Below are positions 16,155 through 23,488 of a stretch of DNA of 43,224 nt, piece by piece. Source of the stretch: a virus; IMG/VR virus record IMGVR_UViG_3300034198_012760, positions 1-43,224 of that record. One strand, 5' to 3'. Each line of letters starts with the position of its first letter. Position 1 is the stretch's first letter. Made by a program: the position numbers and the translations under genes. The notes under the pieces were generated by a model. It had not been told where the DNA came from and made no database searches. It saw only the letters and a list, made by a program, of their open reading frames with translations.

Positions 16155-16159
16155 GAGAT

Positions 16160-16182
16160 GACCGTATCATAGGAATACGGTC
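16160..16182 (-). promoter_or_regulatory. Hairpin directly upstream of the uvdE start
   Basis: A perfect 8-bp inverted repeat GACCGTAT/ATACGGTC with a 7-base loop ends 5 bases before the uvdE ATG. On the minus strand the loop and second arm contain TATGAT, which could be a -10 box 11 bases from the ATG. No T-tract follows, so it is not an intrinsic terminator for the upstream gene. It is either a promoter/operator element or a 5' leader hairpin controlling translation. Confidence 0.45.
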
Positions 16183-16197
16183 GTGTACAGACTTTTT

Positions 16198-16389
16198 TTA
16201 AAAATATGTGCTTGCCTCACCACGTTTCCACTTAACACCTTCATAAACGTAGATATAATTCTCACAAATAATAATCTGTCCAAAAGTACCAACGGTGCTT
16301 GACGTAGGAGTGCATGAGCCAGAATCATTCACAATCAAAGTAGTGGCTGTAACTGTACCAGCAATTAGTTCAGTATACGTCGTTGGCAT
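16198..16389 (-). CDS. Small fiber-tip-like module protein
   Basis: A 63-residue protein that is almost only one module: TLIVNDSGSCTPTS, then GTFGQIIICENYIYVYEGVK and WKRGEASTYF. The 'GTxGxIxxxxNYIYVYxGxxWKR' pattern is typical of short beta-rich domains at the ends of phage fiber and other virion proteins. The same module ends the upstream protein (16395-16547). The ATG at 16389 is chosen; a TTG at 16395 would overlap the upstream stop (TTGA) and is possible. Translation is probably coupled. Confidence 0.6.
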   Translation of the reverse strand: MPTTYTELIAGTVTATTLIVNDSGSCTPTSSTVGTFGQIIICENYIYVYEGVKWKRGEASTYF

Positions 16390-16547
16390 AATCAATAATA
16401 AGTAGAAAGTTCAAAACGTTTCCATTCAGTCCCATCGTAAATGTACATGTAATTTTCACATACAGTAATCTCGCCAAACGTTCCAGCGCTGGTTGGAGGA
16501 CATGGTGTATTACTATCAACAATCAACGTCGTTACAGTTAATGTGCC
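16201..16547 (-). repeat. Tandem copies of a 51-53 residue virion module in adjacent ORFs
   Basis: 16395-16547 and 16201-16359 encode homologous modules (TLTVTTLIVDS...WKRFELSTYY and TVTATTLIVND...WKRGEASTYF), colinear with only small length differences. The stop/start junction falls exactly between them, so a duplicated tip module has been separated into its own ORF. Confidence 0.75.
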
Positions 16548-16985
16548 AACATCAATATCACCATAATAAGTGTACGGAGTAGGAGTAGGATACGGAGTAG
16601 GAGTTGCACATGCAGATGCTGGTGTAATTTCACAAATAACACAAATTTGACTGCGAACACCTTTATTTTCCCATTTTGTACCGGGACTATTATCCTTTTT
16701 AGTCCACGTTACATTTTTATTTACACCATCATTTAACACCACCGAATAATTGTTACACAACCGTTCAATCGAATTATTAATTAAATTAATAACAGTGAAA
16801 TCAGAATCATTTGGATATTTGTACGAAAATACATTACCACGCTTTTGTAGAATGGTGCCGGCAGGTCCAGTAAATAGACCGTTTGCGGAATTATCCACAT
16901 ATGATGGAGAAAATTGAGTTTTTCTAACCACCAACAAACGTTCTATAAACGTGTTAAATCTGTTATAAGAAATAAAATCTAGCAC
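16392..16985 (-). CDS. Probable virion/tail-fiber-associated protein with TP-rich hinge, GTG start
   Basis: A 197-residue protein starting at GTG with AGGA 5 bases before it. The first about 120 residues are not recognised. Next comes a Thr/Pro hinge, ATPTPYPTPTPYTYY, at about 124-138, and a C-terminal module (147-197) with GTFGEITVCENYMYIYDGTE and WKRFELSTYY. The module pattern is common in structural proteins of marine phages. Its near-copy is the next ORF downstream. The hinge suggests a rigid N-terminal base and an exposed tip, but assignment to a specific virion part is inference. Confidence 0.55.
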   Translation of the reverse strand: MLDFISYNRFNTFIERLLVVRKTQFSPSYVDNSANGLFTGPAGTILQKRGNVFSYKYPNDSDFTVINLINNSIERLCNNYSVVLNDGVNKNVTWTKKDNSPGTKWENKGVRSQICVICEITPASACATPTPYPTPTPYTYYGDIDVGTLTVTTLIVDSNTPCPPTSAGTFGEITVCENYMYIYDGTEWKRFELSTYY

Positions 16986-17020
16986 AAAAGTCCTATTTAT
17001 TGTACATTATAAATATGAAC

Positions 17021-18202
17021 TCAGCGGCCAACTTCTTTAAAAAAGTTTTCTTTAGCAGTTTGATACGACATGTCAGTAATCGGACTATAATACAATACCT
17101 CACTTTTAAGGTTATTTTCAGCTTTTAACTTGATATATCGATCTTTTGCCTTGGCTTTCCACCAATTCATTATAGCATCCGTATCATCCACATACAACTT
17201 TTTCATGACCAATTGATCTTCAGTAATCTCGTTCTTCAAGAATTCCTTGGTATTTTCATAAAAACTACTGTAGTATACGCCCCGTTCATATCCGTGAACA
17301 TAATCTTGAGTCCGAAGTTTCAATTCTTGAAAGATCATGCTCAATACACGTTGTTTAGCACCAGTCACAGGTCCAGAAACATTATCCTTTTGGGTCATCT
17401 TTTTAGTGTATTCCGCAGATTTGTTTTCCTTGATCCAATCATGCCAAATCTGATATACATCGTCATTTGGCTTAATTGGTATCTTCCCAGAGCTGGTCCC
17501 ACACTTGTGCCACCACTTCAAACTGTTATACATACTGTAACTACCATACAAACTGGTGGTTGTCATTCCTACCAACGTTTGACCATACAACTTCTTCCAT
17601 ACATTACGAACCGCAGATGATGTAACCAAACACGCTATCAACTTACCACCCAAAAAGTTATAACCGAATGGTTGAGTACTCATAATACAACTTCCGATTG
17701 AACTATGAACCAACTTGCCGTCTTCCAACTTATTCTTTGGTGTCCATCCTAGATAAACATCTCTATCCTGAATGGTAATAACATCACTTGATACAGATAC
17801 CGCTCCCAAATACTTTGGGTTGTCTTCATTGCCATCCGTAATAAGAAACTTTAAAAATCTACCCGGAGTCTGACTAAACTCCATCGTATGACAAAATACA
17901 CGCAACATCAACCAATCCAATTCTTGCGATTCGGTTTCAACATGAACCATCGTAGGTTTCATATTTTCCAACTGTTGTAGTGTTAACTGTTCATTGTTAA
18001 GATCCTTGGGTTTCCAGATTTTACACTTCACATCATCAGACTTAGTTGCAAAGTTACTATACCCTTTTACTTCCTCCCACTTCTTATAAAACGTTGATTC
18101 CTCAACACTCATAGCTTTGAAAAAGTTCATATTATCTATGAACTTTTGTTTTTCTAGTTTCTCATTAAACTCAAATGCGGATAAATCAAAAAAATCACTC
18201 AT
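17021..18202 (-). CDS. DruA/DUF4338-like protein
   Basis: A 393-residue protein. The core at about residues 115-240 reads RFLKFLITDG, YLGAVSVSSD, IQDRDVYLGW (R147-D148, GW at 152-153), NFLGGKLIACLV, VWKKLYGQTLVGMTTTSLYG, then KWWHKCGTSSGK. This order (LG-strand, RDxxIGW, L-x-H/C-L, W-x-x-xYG, ET-like strand, W-x-x-G-T-xG) resembles the DUF4338 core of DruA from the Druantia anti-phage system. The match is by eye and distant. The C-terminal about 130 residues are helical and charged. A phage copy might modify DNA or act in competition or anti-defence. It overlaps the next upstream gene by 4 bases. Confidence 0.45.
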   Translation of the reverse strand: MSDFFDLSAFEFNEKLEKQKFIDNMNFFKAMSVEESTFYKKWEEVKGYSNFATKSDDVKCKIWKPKDLNNEQLTLQQLENMKPTMVHVETESQELDWLMLRVFCHTMEFSQTPGRFLKFLITDGNEDNPKYLGAVSVSSDVITIQDRDVYLGWTPKNKLEDGKLVHSSIGSCIMSTQPFGYNFLGGKLIACLVTSSAVRNVWKKLYGQTLVGMTTTSLYGSYSMYNSLKWWHKCGTSSGKIPIKPNDDVYQIWHDWIKENKSAEYTKKMTQKDNVSGPVTGAKQRVLSMIFQELKLRTQDYVHGYERGVYYSSFYENTKEFLKNEITEDQLVMKKLYVDDTDAIMNWWKAKAKDRYIKLKAENNLKSEVLYYSPITDMSYQTAKENFFKEVGR

Positions 18203-18753
18203 GATGTTTTCTTTCGGTCTTCAAAGTCTATAGTAACATCCCGTTTAAAGTCAAATATTATATTATCATCTGATAGTTTTTCTTTTTTACCCGATGGTTT
18301 TTCTATTGCCTCAAATTCAAATACTATCTTACCTGATTGTATTGATACATTTATCAATTTACTATAATTGATTGGTGGCAATTGACCATTTTCATCTTTA
18401 GGCAATTTAGTAGTGACGGCGGACTTAACTTCACTTTTGCTGCCAATAGAAATGGGAGATCCCTTTTTAATCAAACCACTTCTATCGTAAAGTAAGTAAC
18501 CATCTTCCGTTTCAAGTTCAAAATGGTAATATGGATGTCTCTTCTCTTTAATTGTTACAGATCTTAATTTGCTATAAGTAACAATTGGCATTTTACCGTT
18601 TTTATCTTTAGGAAGTTTAGTTACTTCATTCTTAACTTTACGTTCGTCGCCAATAGAAAGAGGAGAGTCTAGTTTGATTAGACTCTCCTCATCATACAAA
18701 AAGTACGCGTCACCCTTAGCCAATTCAAAATAATAATAGTGTTTTCTCTTCAT
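18199..18753 (-). CDS. Protein with two tandem about 70-residue repeats, unknown function
   Basis: A 184-residue protein built from an internal duplication. Residues about 5-73 (YYFELAKGDAYFLYDEESLI ... LPKDKNGKMPIVTYSKLRSV) are repeated at about 74-142 (YHFELETEDGYLLYDRSGLI ... LPKDENGQLPPINYSKLINV). A third, shorter C-terminal segment is charged. The repeat looks beta-rich with a Lys-Asp loop. No catalytic signature is seen. The ATG has no SD and is preceded within 5 bases by a 7-bp hairpin. It is coupled to the DruA-like gene by a 4-base overlap, so the two may act together. Confidence 0.6.
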   Translation of the reverse strand: MKRKHYYYFELAKGDAYFLYDEESLIKLDSPLSIGDERKVKNEVTKLPKDKNGKMPIVTYSKLRSVTIKEKRHPYYHFELETEDGYLLYDRSGLIKKGSPISIGSKSEVKSAVTTKLPKDENGQLPPINYSKLINVSIQSGKIVFEFEAIEKPSGKKEKLSDDNIIFDFKRDVTIDFEDRKKTS

Positions 18754-18757
18754 ATGA

Positions 18758-18776
18758 ATGAGTTTTTACAACTCAT
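18758..18776 (-). promoter_or_regulatory. Hairpin directly upstream of the duplicated-domain gene
   Basis: ATGAGTT/AACTCAT inverted repeat (7 bp) with a 5-base loop, ending 4 bases before the ATG at 18753. No T-tract and no SD. The arrangement is the same as upstream of uvdE: a stem-loop touching an SD-less start codon. Confidence 0.35.
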
Positions 18777-18809
18777 ATACATAGAACAAAAAACACTATC
18801 TTGGTTATT

Positions 18810-19220
18810 TTAAACTGTAGAGACCGTGGTGTTATTATTATGCGTCACATGATCCATAACATCTGAAGTCTCCTCTGTGGTAGGAACAACACTCATAACA
18901 TTCACAATGTGAGGAATGTTGTCATTGAGAACAACACCCGCAGATCGGGCAGTTTCAATAGTTTCTTGAGAAACAGGAGCGTTGGCAAATACCAACTTGG
19001 GACGACCCTTAATACCCTTTACGGTACCCAAGGAGACCACCTGATTTGCTTCAATTGCGTTGGTCAACCTAACCCGAAGCGTAATCAGAGCAGCAAAATG
19101 CTGGTTCTGACTCCACAAACTGGGAATGTTAGGATGTGATTCACTGGTTTCCATCGTGTAAAAGCCGTTGGGCCAATTCACGCTGAGTCCAGTCTTGTTC
19201 TGTCGATTTGTCTTCTTCAT
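18810..19220 (-). CDS. Unknown protein, possible winged-helix fold
   Basis: A 136-residue protein. The middle (about residues 45-85) reads ALITLRVRLTNAIEANQVVS, then LGTVKGIKGRPKLVFANAPV. A helix followed by a turn and a 'GT-KGxxGRPxxVF' beta wing is reminiscent of winged-helix DNA-binding domains, but this is a weak, by-eye inference. The C-terminal about 25 residues are Thr/Asn/His-rich and probably disordered. It follows the VWA gene by 27 bases with no SD (AAGAAAG is the nearest purine run). Confidence 0.5.
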   Translation of the reverse strand: MKKTNRQNKTGLSVNWPNGFYTMETSESHPNIPSLWSQNQHFAALITLRVRLTNAIEANQVVSLGTVKGIKGRPKLVFANAPVSQETIETARSAGVVLNDNIPHIVNVMSVVPTTEETSDVMDHVTHNNNTTVSTV

Positions 19221-19247
19221 ATTTTATATTTACTTTCTTGTTAGTTG

Positions 19248-21284
19248 TTAGATTTTACTATTACTGTTCAAAAACATGTCGTTCATTGTCTTAGCGACAC
19301 TAATAACGTTGGTTACATCAATAAACCGGGAGTCTTTACCGTACATAGTTTTAAAACATGTAACGGCCGGATCAATATAATAATTTTTATGTGTATATTC
19401 ACTGATAAAATAAGACACAACCTTATATCCCTTTTCACGGATCATGCCAACCTGTTTACGAGTGTGTTTTGATCCATTATTACTTGAATACACAATATAT
19501 ACGTTGTTCTTTTGATAACAATACCCCGGTTCACCATCAGAGAAATTCAGGAAATAATAATCCTCGTTTTCTCCACAGTCTTTCAACTGATCCATAATTG
19601 CCTCGAAACACAATCCTTCAGGAGTGCTTCCAGTACAAGACAAATAAGGAAACAGATTCACCACTTTGGCAAAAGAGTCCTTACTAGAATCATACACCAT
19701 AGCAATATACGGATTACCACTTGTATGACTGGTTGTACGAAGACTCACACTGACACGAATATTAGAAATCATTGAAGCGGCTTTACAAATTGCCGTAACA
19801 CAAGTGATAGTATTAGTCCACTTTTTACCATCCATACTAGCACTAGCATCTACAGAAATATGAATAAACGCCTTTTTATACAGATCCGTCTCAATTCTAT
19901 AGAAAACATTCTCGTTGTCAAATCCAAGATCAGACAAAACACGTCGATCAATTTTACCCATTGACTTACGCATATACTTCGTTGTGTTAATTTCACTACG
20001 AATACTCAGACGTTTTCCAAGCAAAATGCCAAGTTGGACACCTCGTTCCACTGCCATTTTAGTGGCTGCCTTAGGGTTTTTATGTTCATCATAATCAACA
20101 CAAGGACAAATATCGGAAAATACCAGTTCACGATTGAAGTTCTTCACAACAATACAATCAACACCGGGTGTGGGACTAGTACCATCAATAATATTAGCTC
20201 CAACATTAACAATAGTCACTCCCGCACTTTCCAAACTGGCAAGAATCTTATTCTCAGTAGCAGAAATCTTTGACTTCTTGATATTTCCCAAAACAAAAAT
20301 CTTCTGCTTCTTTAGAGCACGATCAATAGAATCACGTTTGCTCTTGGAAACTCCACTTTGTTCATTCGCCTTTTTAGTAACATCTTCAGAATTAGAAGTT
20401 GGAGAAACTACAGACGTAGTTAAACCTCCAATGATAGATTCAGCAGAATCAGAAGATTTACCATTTGATTCATCCGAACCAATAACAAGTTTGGTATCAC
20501 TTTCACCATTCTTAGAATTTCCATTCTCCATTTTCTGCTGATCAGAATCAATGTTTGTGTAAATCAACTCACAAACTTTGATAGCCAAATCAAGACGATC
20601 TTGAGGCGTTTTCAAACGATTGATTGTCGAAATACTAATCGTCTCAGCAATCTCCCTAAAATCAGGCAACGCATCCAAATCAGTATTTGGATTTGTCAAA
20701 TTAATCAACCGAGATTCATAGGATTGAAGAGTAGCGGAACGATACATTTGTGACTTCAACATCACATCAATGTTTTTGTTGTTGAAAAACTTGTCATACA
20801 ACGCCAAGTAATATCCACGGTACCCCGGCGCATTTGTGTAAATAAACTGATCGATATAACGATCTTCAATGACATTCAGAATCGTTTTAAGAAACGAAGC
20901 TACATCAGTTTTAGAAAACCCCTTTGTCTCGGCAATATTGTAAAGACTACGTGGAATGTTCTGCCACAGATCAATCACCAAACGAAAGTCACTCAACAAC
21001 ACATGTGATCCTTCATGTAGAGCCAATCCAACAAGACTATCAAAATCCTCAGGATCTCCTATGTCAGATGAAAGATACACAACCTTACCATCAGTCATGT
21101 TGTCTCCGCTGTCATTGAACATCACCGGGATGTTCTTTCCGGTGAGGATACTAACAAAATTAGCAACAGCTCTACGGCTCATATTGAGTCGAATAAGACG
21201 AGTGGTCGAATCAACAGCAACCGTCGAGTCGAAATCATCAAATTCGTCCAACCAGAAATCAGAATGTATAGAGGATTGTTTCAT
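19248..21284 (-). CDS. VWA-domain protein with N-terminal HExxH metallopeptidase-like domain (MoxR partner)
   Basis: A 678-residue protein. The N-terminal domain (1 to about 250) has LALHEGSHVLLSDF, an HExxH motif at residues 90-94, then NVIEDRYIDQFIY at about 137-149, which could supply a third acidic ligand as in zincins. A Ser/Lys/Glu-rich linker (about 250-320) follows. The C-terminal VWA domain carries the MIDAS motif VDASASMDGKKW (DxSxS at about 479-483) and a later FSDGEPG. VWA proteins with this N-terminus usually act with a MoxR ATPase, here the adjacent gene. It has its own promoter (21294-21322), with a predicted start site only a few bases from the ATG. Confidence 0.82.
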   Translation of the reverse strand: MKQSSIHSDFWLDEFDDFDSTVAVDSTTRLIRLNMSRRAVANFVSILTGKNIPVMFNDSGDNMTDGKVVYLSSDIGDPEDFDSLVGLALHEGSHVLLSDFRLVIDLWQNIPRSLYNIAETKGFSKTDVASFLKTILNVIEDRYIDQFIYTNAPGYRGYYLALYDKFFNNKNIDVMLKSQMYRSATLQSYESRLINLTNPNTDLDALPDFREIAETISISTINRLKTPQDRLDLAIKVCELIYTNIDSDQQKMENGNSKNGESDTKLVIGSDESNGKSSDSAESIIGGLTTSVVSPTSNSEDVTKKANEQSGVSKSKRDSIDRALKKQKIFVLGNIKKSKISATENKILASLESAGVTIVNVGANIIDGTSPTPGVDCIVVKNFNRELVFSDICPCVDYDEHKNPKAATKMAVERGVQLGILLGKRLSIRSEINTTKYMRKSMGKIDRRVLSDLGFDNENVFYRIETDLYKKAFIHISVDASASMDGKKWTNTITCVTAICKAASMISNIRVSVSLRTTSHTSGNPYIAMVYDSSKDSFAKVVNLFPYLSCTGSTPEGLCFEAIMDQLKDCGENEDYYFLNFSDGEPGYCYQKNNVYIVYSSNNGSKHTRKQVGMIREKGYKVVSYFISEYTHKNYYIDPAVTCFKTMYGKDSRFIDVTNVISVAKTMNDMFLNSNSKI

Positions 21285-21293
21285 CGTGATAAT

Positions 21294-21322
21294 ATCCTAC
21301 ACCGGAATTATACAAATGTCAA
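21294..21322 (-). promoter_or_regulatory. Promoter of the VWA gene, TTGACA-17-TAGGAT
   Basis: Minus-strand TTGACA at 21317-21322, 17-base spacer, TAGGAT at 21294-21299. The spacer end plus -10 reads CCGGTGTAGGAT, which recurs exactly upstream of the MoxR gene (22298-22309). Only 9 bases lie between the -10 and the ATG, so the transcript would be almost leaderless. Confidence 0.6.
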
Positions 21323-21330
21323 TACTTTTT

Positions 21331-22281
21331 TTAGAACGGAGGTTGAGAAACACCAACTGGATCATTCATCAACGGAGTGGTGTTGGATTCTGCCGGAATA
21401 TACTTCTGAACAACCTGTTTGATATACACACGTTCACTGTCAACACCACCGTCAATAGAAAACTCAGGATAAATGACACTTTCAGCAATCTCACGAAGAT
21501 TGAATCCATCATTGGCCAATTCTGTCATCTCACACACAGCACGGGTAGACACAAAGTTGGTAATCTTACCATCTTCCTGACGATATTGATCACGGGTATG
21601 AGCCGCAATATCACAAATTGCGGAGATGGTGTTGAAAACCTCAGTATCTTTGGTGTTAATCTTGAATCGATTAACCATAAGGTTAAATTCGGACTGTTTA
21701 TCAAGAAAGTCCATTTCAATCTTAACAGTAAAACGGTCCATCAAAGCGCGATCCATAACACGGGTGGCAGTATACTGATTACCAATATTGGCAGTTCCAA
21801 TAAAACACACACCCTTCGCTACGGTAATAACTTCACTGTCCTTCTTTTCATCCAAACGAAGATATCGTTGAAGGTTATCAAGAACAGTCATCATGATGTT
21901 TGCAGCATCGTGGTGAGCGCGGCTAATTTCATCCAAAAGAATGACAGCATTAGGAGTTTGAATCGCCCTAACAAAAGTAGACTCACTAAAAATCGTTCCC
22001 GTGTCCTTTTCAAAGTGAGTATTACCAATAAGAGCACTACGAGAATCTTGAGTAGATCCCATGTTGAAGTAAAAGAACGGACGATTGAAGACCTTGGCAA
22101 CTGTCTGAGCGGCAAGAGTCTTACCACAACCAGTGGGTCCAACCATCAACACGTTCTTACCGTAAAGAACTGATCGAACGAGGTACTTCCACTTAAGATC
22201 TGAAATAATCACATCAGATGGCTTAAGATTCACAGAAGTCTTGAGGATATCGTTGACTGAGGAGAGTTTGATGTCTGTCAT
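21331..22281 (-). CDS. MoxR-family AAA+ ATPase
   Basis: A protein of about 316 residues from the chosen ATG at 22281; an ATG at 22299 adds 6 residues but overlaps the -10 of its predicted promoter. Walker A is VGPTGCGKTLAA (residues 54-61 of the long form) and Walker B is VILLDEISRA (about 119-128). A MoxR-type sensor segment, FIGTANIGNQYTATRVMDRA followed by LMDRF with the arginine finger, comes next. The helix-2 insert region (GSTQDSRSALIG) fits the MoxR/AAA_5 group. These ATPases act as remodelling chaperones with VWA partners, here the next gene downstream. Confidence 0.88.
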   Translation of the reverse strand: MTDIKLSSVNDILKTSVNLKPSDVIISDLKWKYLVRSVLYGKNVLMVGPTGCGKTLAAQTVAKVFNRPFFYFNMGSTQDSRSALIGNTHFEKDTGTIFSESTFVRAIQTPNAVILLDEISRAHHDAANIMMTVLDNLQRYLRLDEKKDSEVITVAKGVCFIGTANIGNQYTATRVMDRALMDRFTVKIEMDFLDKQSEFNLMVNRFKINTKDTEVFNTISAICDIAAHTRDQYRQEDGKITNFVSTRAVCEMTELANDGFNLREIAESVIYPEFSIDGGVDSERVYIKQVVQKYIPAESNTTPLMNDPVGVSQPPF

Positions 22282-22297
22282 ATTTTTAATTTCCATC

Positions 22298-22325
22298 ATC
22301 CTACACCGGTTATAGAAAAAGTCAA
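22298..22325 (-). promoter_or_regulatory. Promoter of the MoxR gene, TTGACT-16-TAGGAT
   Basis: Minus-strand TTGACT at 22320-22325, 16-base spacer containing CTATAACCGGTG, TAGGAT at 22298-22303. It shares CCGGTGTAGGAT with the VWA promoter about 1 kb downstream, suggesting joint control. It lies directly after the terminator at 22327-22356. Confidence 0.55.
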
Positions 22326-22326
22326 C

Positions 22327-22356
22327 AAAAAATCCGCTGTTTTTTCAGCGGATTTT
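22327..22356 (-). terminator. Intrinsic terminator after the secreted Pro/Val/Tyr-rich protein gene
   Basis: An 11-bp perfect stem (AAAATCCGCTG/CAGCGGATTTT; arms 22329-22339 and 22346-22356) with a 6-base loop, followed on the minus strand by a T-run. It ends the transcript of the 22384-22674 gene and lies just before the MoxR promoter. Confidence 0.85.
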
Positions 22357-22383
22357 ACGAGGGTTTTAGAATGTTTGATGTTT

Positions 22384-22674
22384 TTATCGTCTACGACCAT
22401 GATGGTGATGTCCGCCAACCCAAATCGTTGGAGCGGGATAATAAACCACAGGTCGTGGCATTATTACAACCGGCTGATGATACACTACCGGCTGATGATA
22501 CACTACCACTTGTGGTTGATATACTACGGGAACATAAACAACTGGTTGTGGTGGATAACAATACACGGGAACGCCAAATCCAATAGAAACACCCCAACTG
22601 AAGTGACCAGCATTAACAGAACATACACTGAGTAACGCTGCAACAAGTAATAATTTAGATATAATTCTTTTCAT
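22384..22674 (-). CDS. Secreted Pro/Val/Tyr-rich protein with His/Arg tail
   Basis: A 96-residue protein. MKRIISKLLLVAALLSVCSV with NA at 21-22 is a clear Sec signal peptide, probably cleaved after VNA. The mature part begins GHFSWGVSIGFGVPVYCYPP, continues with PVVY/VVYHQP repeats (about 43-80) and ends GGHHHHGRRR. Such Tyr/Pro/Val-rich exported proteins are common in Gram-negative bacteria but unusual in phages, so acquisition from a host is likely. Two Cys flank the cleavage region. A GGA 8 bases before the ATG may serve as SD. A terminator follows, so it is a single-gene unit. Export to the periplasm or envelope is expected; function unknown. Confidence 0.65.
   Translation of the reverse strand: MKRIISKLLLVAALLSVCSVNAGHFSWGVSIGFGVPVYCYPPQPVVYVPVVYQPQVVVYHQPVVYHQPVVIMPRPVVYYPAPTIWVGGHHHHGRRR
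22469..22504 (-). repeat. Perfect 18-bp tandem duplication inside the secreted-protein gene
   Basis: The 18-base unit ACCGGCTGATGATACACT (plus-strand reading) occurs twice back-to-back at 22469-22486 and 22487-22504. It adds one in-frame 6-residue VVYHQP unit, and a diverged third unit follows. The exact identity indicates a recent slippage event. Confidence 0.9.
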
Positions 22675-22728
22675 AGGTTTTATCCGACAGTGGTTTGACT
22701 ATGCTAGATATACCCGTATTCGATTAAC

Positions 22729-23400
22729 TCACTTAAATTTGACAGTCAAGTCATCATCCGATTGTTTCGGATACTTGTACTTTGGCTTTTCACCCTTCAA
22801 AGAGTGATCAGATTGCTTTTCAACCTTTTTAAGGTTAACATCTTGCATCGGTTGGTCGGGAAGATCCTCTTTCTTTTCTACTGCATCAACTACTTTAACG
22901 TCAGTCTTTTGTGGTCCGTCTTGTTTCTTCTTCTTTTCCTTATCAAGGCTATTGTCTGCGACTTTGTTGTAAGCAGTATTGAGATAGTTTTCTTTATCGC
23001 TTGTCAAATATGATTTGATAAAGTCTTTCACTTCATCATATGTCAAACCAATCTTTTTGGTTCGATCTGTTTTGTCTTTATAAGCCAATATTTCAAAACT
23101 GTTGTTCCAACGTGGACGTACATGAACGTGGTATGGATCACATCCACACAATTCAAAATTACCAGCGTCATTTTTGGTGACACTATAACTCTTATTGATC
23201 TTTTTGGCCTCTTTATCCAACTCTTCTTCGATTTGTGAACAAGTTTTATCGAACTCCGCATTCTTTTCTTCAATAACCTCCATCACAATCTTCTTCAAAA
23301 GACCTGAGATCTTATTTCTTTCATCCAAACGTTTCTTTCGTTCAACAAGAACTTCTTGGATTCCTTCAGAAATGAGTGTACGTAATTGATCAATTTTCAT
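22729..23400 (-). CDS. Unknown charged protein with helical N-terminus
   Basis: A 223-residue protein using the internal ATG at 23400 (MKIDQLRTLISEGIQEVLVE). A longer reading from 23451 would begin inside a terminator hairpin and adds an implausible hydrophobic leader. Residues 1 to about 70 are helical, starting with an 'LRxLIxEGIxEVL' opening often seen in phage structural or scaffold-like proteins, then Lys/Glu-rich coiled coil. The middle has CGCDPYHVHVRPRWNNSFEI, a compact beta segment with a Cys-Gly-Cys/His cluster that could bind metal. The last about 70 residues are highly charged and disordered. Function unknown. Confidence 0.6.
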   Translation of the reverse strand: MKIDQLRTLISEGIQEVLVERKKRLDERNKISGLLKKIVMEVIEEKNAEFDKTCSQIEEELDKEAKKINKSYSVTKNDAGNFELCGCDPYHVHVRPRWNNSFEILAYKDKTDRTKKIGLTYDEVKDFIKSYLTSDKENYLNTAYNKVADNSLDKEKKKKQDGPQKTDVKVVDAVEKKEDLPDQPMQDVNLKKVEKQSDHSLKGEKPKYKYPKQSDDDLTVKFK

Positions 23401-23412
23401 ATTATGACTATA

Positions 23413-23440
23413 AATATATAAAAGTTGAATATAACAACAA
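23413..23440 (-). promoter_or_regulatory. Weak candidate promoter, TTGTTG-16-TATATT
   Basis: Minus-strand TTGTTG (23435-23440), 16 bases, TATATT (23413-23418), 12 bases before the ATG at 23400. A promoter is expected here because a strong terminator lies just upstream, but the -35 match is poor and it overlaps the terminator T-tract. Confidence 0.3.
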
Positions 23441-23469
23441 AAAAAGAACACCCAAAATAGGGTGTTCTT
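23439..23469 (-). terminator. Intrinsic terminator after the Pro/Thr/Gly/Ser-rich protein gene
   Basis: A perfect 10-bp stem AAGAACACCC/GGGTGTTCTT (arms 23444-23453 and 23460-23469) with a 6-base loop and a run of seven T on the minus strand. It ends transcription from the RNR/low-complexity gene direction. Confidence 0.88.
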
Positions 23470-23488
23470 GTGATGTTATTTAACTTTA

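Noticed and set aside
16198-16985. A diversity-generating retroelement variable region in the duplicated tip module
   Set aside because: No reverse transcriptase or template repeat is present in the window, and differences between copies are not biased to adenines in a recognisable way.
20956-22173. A 405-codon open frame on the plus strand
   Set aside because: It is antisense to the VWA and MoxR genes, whose motifs are clear, and its translation shows no domain or normal composition. It is a shadow frame.
22729-23451. A longer start for the charged protein at 23451
   Set aside because: The first 17 codons overlap the terminator hairpin and encode an odd Phe/Cys/Tyr-rich leader; the ATG at 23400 gives a normal N-terminus.
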